From the NCBI RefSeq assembly GCF_009729855.1, contig NZ_WODA01000006.1:1-64000 (forward strand): a stretch of DNA of 64,000 bases, in the 5' to 3' direction. Origin of the DNA: Agromyces luteolus. Its GTDB lineage: Bacteria > Actinomycetota > Actinomycetes > Actinomycetales > Microbacteriaceae. A program made the translations under genes and the position numbers. Of the stretch, positions 60,600-64,000 are shown in pieces (positions within the stretch are counted from its first letter, which is position 1; every line of letters starts with the position of its first letter). The notes under the pieces are model-generated. The model did no database searches, was not told the DNA's origin, and was given only the letters and a program-made list of their open reading frames with translations.

Positions 60600-61247
60600 C
60601 TACGCGCTCCCGGACCTCCGCGCCCGTGCCGCCTCGAGCAGCTCGAGGACCTCCTCGTCGGTCGTCTGGCGGAAATCGGCGTACGCCTGGCCGACCGCCA
60701 TGAACCAGTCCGGGACCTCGACGGCGACCAGGGCGTCGGCCGACGGCACGCGCGCCGCGGCGTCCTTCGGCGCGACCGGAACCGCGAGCACGACGCGACG
60801 CGCACCGCGAGCGCGGGCGACCTCGCATGCGGCCTCGGCCGTCGCGCCGGTCGCGAGGCCGTCGTCGACGATGAGCGCCGTGCGGCCGCCGAGCGGCTCG
60901 GGCGCGCGGTCGCCGCGCAGCTGCGCCACGCGGCGGTCGAGTGTCTGCTGCTCCTGCCGTTCGACCTCGGCGAATCGGCGATCCGAGACGCGGGCGCGCC
61001 GCACGATCCCGTGGTCGACGACGCGGACGCCGCCCTCGCCGATGGCGCCCATGGCGACCTCCGACTGACCCGGTATGCCGAGCTTCCGGACGACGATCAC
61101 GTCGAGCGGCGCGTCGAGCCCCTCGGCCACCGCCGCCGCGACCGGCACGCCGCCGCGCGGCAGCCCGAGGACGACGACGTCCTCGTCGCGGAAGCCGTCG
61201 AGCCGCTCCAGCAGGGCGGCCGCCGCGTCGGCGCGGTCACGGAACAT
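60600..61247 (-). CDS. Phosphoribosyltransferase family protein
   Basis: A 215-residue type I phosphoribosyltransferase-like protein. MFRDRADAAAALLERL, VVVLGLPRGGVPVAAAVAEGL, DVIVVRKLGIPGQSEVAMGAI and the PRPP loop RTALIVDDGLATGATAEAA are present. This group (often in stress or erythromycin-esterase-like clusters) is distinct from Apt and Hpt, so the base used is not clear. The ATG at 61247 follows GGAGG closely. Divergent from the alcohol dehydrogenase gene across 184 bp. Confidence 0.87.
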   Translation of the reverse strand: MFRDRADAAAALLERLDGFRDEDVVVLGLPRGGVPVAAAVAEGLDAPLDVIVVRKLGIPGQSEVAMGAIGEGGVRVVDHGIVRRARVSDRRFAEVERQEQQTLDRRVAQLRGDRAPEPLGGRTALIVDDGLATGATAEAACEVARARGARRVVLAVPVAPKDAAARVPSADALVAVEVPDWFMAVGQAYADFRQTTDEEVLELLEAARARRSGSA

Positions 61248-61431
61248 GCCTCCAGCATGCGCCCCGCGCCCGTGCCCGGCGGGGCCGTTGGTCCCCGCGA
61301 CACCGGCCCAGGCGGTGTCGCACCGAGGGCCGCCGGCCGGGCGGGGAGGTGCGCATCGGCCGGGGTGACCTTCGTCCCCCGCGCGCCGCGGCATCCGTCG
61401 CACGCTGGCAGTCGAAGCCGAGGGGACCGAG

Positions 61432-62421
61432 ATGGATGCCTGGACGACGCGAGGCGACGGACGCCTCACCGCATCGACGCCGCCCGAACCCGAGCCGGCC
61501 GACGGCGAACTCGTCGTCGAGGTCGCCGCGTGCGGGGTGTGCCGGACCGACCTGCACGTGATCGACGGCGAGCTCGCGCCGCGCCGCAGCCCGGTCGTCC
61601 CCGGGCACCAGGTCGTGGGCCGCGTCGTCGCGACCGGACACGACGTGCGTCGCACCGCGGTCGGCGACCTCGTCGGGATCGCCTGGCTGCGCTCGACGTG
61701 CGGCGCCTGCCGCTGGTGCCGGTCGGGGCGCGAGAACCTCTGCCCCGATGCGCGGTTCACGGGCTGGGACGCCGACGGCGGCTACGCGCGGTTCGCCACC
61801 GTGCCCGAGGCGTTCGCGTACGCCCTGCCGGCTGACGCGGACCCCGTCGCGGTCGCACCGCTGCTCTGCGCGGGCATCATCGGCTACCGCGCGCTCCGCC
61901 GCGCGAACCTGCCGCAGGGCGGGCGGCTCGGGCTGTACGGCTTCGGCTCGAGCGCGCACCTGACGGCCCGGCTCGCGATGGCCGGGGGCGCGAGCGTCGT
62001 CGCGATGACGCGTGGCGAGGCGAACCAGCGGCTCGCCCGCGAGCTCGGACTGGACTTCGTCGGCGGCGAGCGCGACGCCGCGCCCGAGCCGCTCGATGCT
62101 GCGATCGTGTTCGCGCCGGCCGGCGACCTCGTGCCCGTCGCGCTCGAGGCCACGATGCGGGGCGGCACCGTCGTGCTGGCCGGCATCCACATGACCGACG
62201 TCCCGTCGATGACCTACGCCGACCACCTCTTCCTCGAGCGCGACCTGCGGACCGTCACGGCGAACACCCGTGCGGACGGCGACGAGTTCCTGCGGCTCGC
62301 GCTGCGCCTCGGCGTCGCGCCGACCGCGACGCCCTACGAATTCGAACGAGCGGATGCCGCGGTCGACGACCTGCGATCCGGCCGCGCGTCGGGCTCGCTC
62401 GTGCTCGTGCGCGAGGCCTGA
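61432..62421 (+). CDS. Zinc-dependent alcohol dehydrogenase
   Basis: A 329-residue medium-chain dehydrogenase. The catalytic zinc site begins AACGVCRTDLHVIDGEL and continues PVVPGHQVVGRVV; the structural zinc Cys cluster is STCGACRWCRSGRENLCPDARFTGWDADGGYARF. The Rossmann motif is GLYGFGSSAH. It is of the AdhP-like/AdhA group that has HMTDVPSMTYADHLFLERDLRTVTANTRADG near the end. Likely NAD-dependent oxidation of a primary alcohol or aldehyde. Ribosome site GAGGGGACCGAG precedes the ATG. Confidence 0.9.
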   Translation: MDAWTTRGDGRLTASTPPEPEPADGELVVEVAACGVCRTDLHVIDGELAPRRSPVVPGHQVVGRVVATGHDVRRTAVGDLVGIAWLRSTCGACRWCRSGRENLCPDARFTGWDADGGYARFATVPEAFAYALPADADPVAVAPLLCAGIIGYRALRRANLPQGGRLGLYGFGSSAHLTARLAMAGGASVVAMTRGEANQRLARELGLDFVGGERDAAPEPLDAAIVFAPAGDLVPVALEATMRGGTVVLAGIHMTDVPSMTYADHLFLERDLRTVTANTRADGDEFLRLALRLGVAPTATPYEFERADAAVDDLRSGRASGSLVLVREA

Positions 62422-62509
62422 GGGCCGCGGAAGGCGGAAGCGGCGCGCCGGACCCGCGCAGCCCTGGCTCCGAGCCCCCGCGCCCCCGCGCCCCGAGATT
62501 CCAGGCCTT

Positions 62510-62576
62510 CTGGCGCATGAGAATCCGGGAGATGGGCGCGCTGGAGCGCGCATCTCCCGGGATTCTCATTCGCCAG
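62510..62576. repeat. Palindromic intergenic repeat, GCATGAGAATCC family, copy 2
   Basis: CTGGCGCATGAGAATCC plus GGGAGATG on the left pairs with CATCTCCC plus GGGATTCTCATTCGCCAG on the right: about 26 bp of stem with one mismatch and one bulge, and a GC-rich loop (62535-62550). It lies 88 bp after the alcohol dehydrogenase stop. The first copy is at 20080-20143. Confidence 0.85.
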
Positions 62577-62645
62577 TCGCCGCACGGCCCGACGTCCGAC
62601 GCGCCGACCGGCGGCCACGGCGCCGGGCGGCGCTAGCGTGGAACG

Positions 62646-63707
62646 GTGAAGATCACGGTGCTCGCGGGCGGAGTCGGTGGCGCGCGGTTCGCGCGCGGCG
62701 TGCGCGAGGAGTGCGCGCGCCGATGGCCGGCTGCGCCCGACGCCGAACCGGCCGCCGACGGCACCCCGGCGAGCGCCGCCGACGTGAGCGTCGTCGTGAA
62801 CACCGGCGACGACCTCTGGCTCTCGGGCGTGCGGCTCATGCCCGACTTCGACTCGCTGCTCTACGCCCTCGCGGGCGTCAACGACACCGAACGCGGCTGG
62901 GGTCGCGCCGGCGAGTCCGAACGCGTCGCCGCCGAGCTCCGCGAGTGGGGCGTCGGCTGGCCGTGGTTCACGCTCGGCGACCTCGACCTCGGCACGCACC
63001 TCGCGCGCACGTCGTGGCTGCGCGACGGCCTCGCGCCGTCCGAGGTGGCCGAACGGCTCCAGCGCCGGTGGCGCCTCGGCGTGCGACTGATCCCCGCGAC
63101 CGACACCGAGGTCGACACGCACGTGCGCATCGATCCGGCGCACCCCGACGCCGCGGGCCGCGACCAGCTGCACTTCCAGGAGTGGTGGACCCGCTACCGC
63201 GCATCCATACCCGCGCTCGGCTTCGAGCAACGCAACCTCGCCGACGCTCGACCCGCGCCTGGCGTCGAGGCCGCGATCGCCGACGCCGACGTGGTGCTCC
63301 TCGCCCCCTCGAACCCCGTCGTGTCGATCGGCACGATCCTCGCGATCCCCGGCATCCGCGACGCGCTCGCCACAGCGGCCGCGCCCGTCGTCGGCGTCTC
63401 CCCGATCATCGGCGGCCGGGTCGTGCGGGGCATGGCCGACGCGTGCCTCTCGGCGATCGGCGTCGAGACGGATGCCGCGGCCGTCGCGCGGCACTACGGC
63501 CCGCGCGCGACGGGCGGCGTGCTCGACGGCTGGCTCGTCGACGAGACGGATGCCGCGGCCGTGCCCGGTCTCGTCGGCGACGGGTTCGCCGCGGCATCCG
63601 CCCCGCTCTGGATGCACGACCTCGACACGTCGGCCGCGCTCGCGGGCGCGGCGCTCGACCTCGCGGCGGATGCCGCGGCGGGCACCGCGCCCGCGGGGCA
63701 CCGCTGA
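62646..63707 (+). CDS. cofD: 2-phospho-L-lactate transferase (F420 biosynthesis)
   Basis: CofD (FbiA in mycobacteria) joins the lactyl or phosphoenolpyruvyl group from its guanylyl-activated form to the deazaflavin Fo, giving F420-0 or its dehydro form. The 353-residue product begins MKITVLAGGVGGARFARGV and has VNTGDDLWLSGVRLMPDFDSLLYALAG, LGDLDLGTHLART and PIIGGRVVRGMADACL, all family signatures. The start is a GTG at 62646 with TAGCGT 6 nt upstream. The usual partner (CofE/FbiB) is not in the window. It shows that the F420-type enzymes in this window have their cofactor. Confidence 0.93.
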   Translation: MKITVLAGGVGGARFARGVREECARRWPAAPDAEPAADGTPASAADVSVVVNTGDDLWLSGVRLMPDFDSLLYALAGVNDTERGWGRAGESERVAAELREWGVGWPWFTLGDLDLGTHLARTSWLRDGLAPSEVAERLQRRWRLGVRLIPATDTEVDTHVRIDPAHPDAAGRDQLHFQEWWTRYRASIPALGFEQRNLADARPAPGVEAAIADADVVLLAPSNPVVSIGTILAIPGIRDALATAAAPVVGVSPIIGGRVVRGMADACLSAIGVETDAAAVARHYGPRATGGVLDGWLVDETDAAAVPGLVGDGFAAASAPLWMHDLDTSAALAGAALDLAADAAAGTAPAGHR

Positions 63708-63708
63708 C

Positions 63709-64000
63709 TCAGCGGCCGCCGCGAGGCAGCGGGATCACCGGGCACTCGAAGTACCGGAGCACCCCGCCGAGCGCGAGGTCGCCCGCGCCGGCCGCGGCCC
63801 ACAGCTCCTCGTCGGAGTCGAGCACGCCGTCGTCGTCGAGGTCGCCCGAGGCGAGCGCCGCACCGTAGCCGTTCGGCAGGAGCACCTCGGTGACGACCCA
63901 GCGACCGCCCCGGTACCCCGGGTCGCCGGGCGCGGCCGTGGCGACGTTCGCCTGCGTGCCCTCCGGGAAGGCGTAGATCGGCTGGAACGACGACGCGGGC
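63709..64000 (-). CDS. Unidentified protein, C-terminal part only
   Basis: An open minus-strand frame runs from the window edge to a TGA at 63709-63711, about 96 residues with no internal start. The end reads PIYAFPEGTQANVATAAPGD, YRGGRWVVTEVLLPNGYGAA and SGDLDDDGVLDSDEELWAAA, then VLRYFECPVIPLPRGGR. DLDDDGVLDSDEE resembles a calcium-binding EF-hand or dockerin-type loop. It converges with cofD, only 1 bp apart. No family recognised; the rest lies outside this window. Confidence 0.6.
   Translation of the reverse strand, partial: PASSFQPIYAFPEGTQANVATAAPGDPGYRGGRWVVTEVLLPNGYGAALASGDLDDDGVLDSDEELWAAAGAGDLALGGVLRYFECPVIPLPRGGR

Overview
This is a window of about 72% GC (estimated by eye) from the chromosome of a high-GC Gram-positive bacterium. 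An actinobacterium is indicated by purA next to a DUF3151 gene, a DUF222/HNH (13E12-type) gene, F420 synthesis (cofD), an EF-G2 paralogue, a PL11 rhamnogalacturonan lyase, a fused CRP/TrxR next to a UBP zinc finger, and many TANNNT-N6-start leaderless promoters. The repeat style and gene set suggest Microbacteriaceae (Agromyces/Microbacterium-like), but this was not tested. I see no rRNA, tRNA, CRISPR, prophage or transposase gene, so the region reads as ordinary chromosome with accessory catabolic clusters.

Layout. 1-7.4 kb: purA-DUF3151, nnrE, a secreted subtilase, argG, and a VOC/TetR divergent pair. 7.4-11.9 kb: cardiolipin synthase, an NTF2-like protein, CorA, a TetR regulator and a SpoU methyltransferase. 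11.9-18.0 kb: a Mn-type ABC importer (mntABC) with two palindromic operators at its promoter, a rhamnogalacturonan lyase, and a DtxR/MntR regulator carrying the Mn-type ligand set. 18.0-21.7 kb: a CRP-TrxR fusion without redox cysteines, a UBP finger protein, a HAD phosphatase and a Nudix hydrolase. 21.8-27.3 kb (minus strand): pyrE, a 953-aa disordered membrane protein with a septum-formation-like end, ribokinase, nucleoside hydrolase and a small membrane protein, all overlapping or nearly touching, so purine/pyrimidine salvage looks like one transcription unit. 27.3-30.2 kb: two tandem ThrE-type exporters. 30.4-38.4 kb: a 40-aa membrane peptide, a LysR regulator, then a cluster of SHOCT protein, large LuxR (LAL) regulator, two tiny proteins, a DUF6325 protein and an arylsulfatase, tied together by a shared 19-bp operator.

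38.5-43.5 kb: an enoyl-CoA hydratase; then glpF-dhaK-dhaL-dhaM (glycerol/dihydroxyacetone uptake and PTS-dependent phosphorylation) divergent from an IclR regulator with two operators between them. 43.5-55.9 kb is the most coherent accessory cluster: beta-ureidopropionase, dihydropyrimidinase, an F420-type LLM oxidoreductase, a four-gene ABC importer of the NMT1/THI5 type, a class III aminotransferase and methylmalonate-semialdehyde dehydrogenase, divergent from a MocR-type regulator. Together these can take a dihydropyrimidine or hydantoin to beta-alanine or beta-aminoisobutyrate and on to acetyl- or propionyl-CoA. No classical dihydropyrimidine dehydrogenase is present, which makes the LLM enzyme the candidate redox step.

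55.9-64 kb: a DUF222/HNH protein, EF-G2, a second LLM oxidoreductase, a phosphoribosyltransferase, a zinc alcohol dehydrogenase, cofD, and the C-terminal end of an unidentified gene cut by the window edge.

Between genes there are at least three families of long palindromes. The most striking has four-way-junction (cloverleaf) geometry; it occurs three times inside the pyrimidine cluster, and a fourth, decayed-looking copy is read as protein at the N-terminus of one of its permeases.
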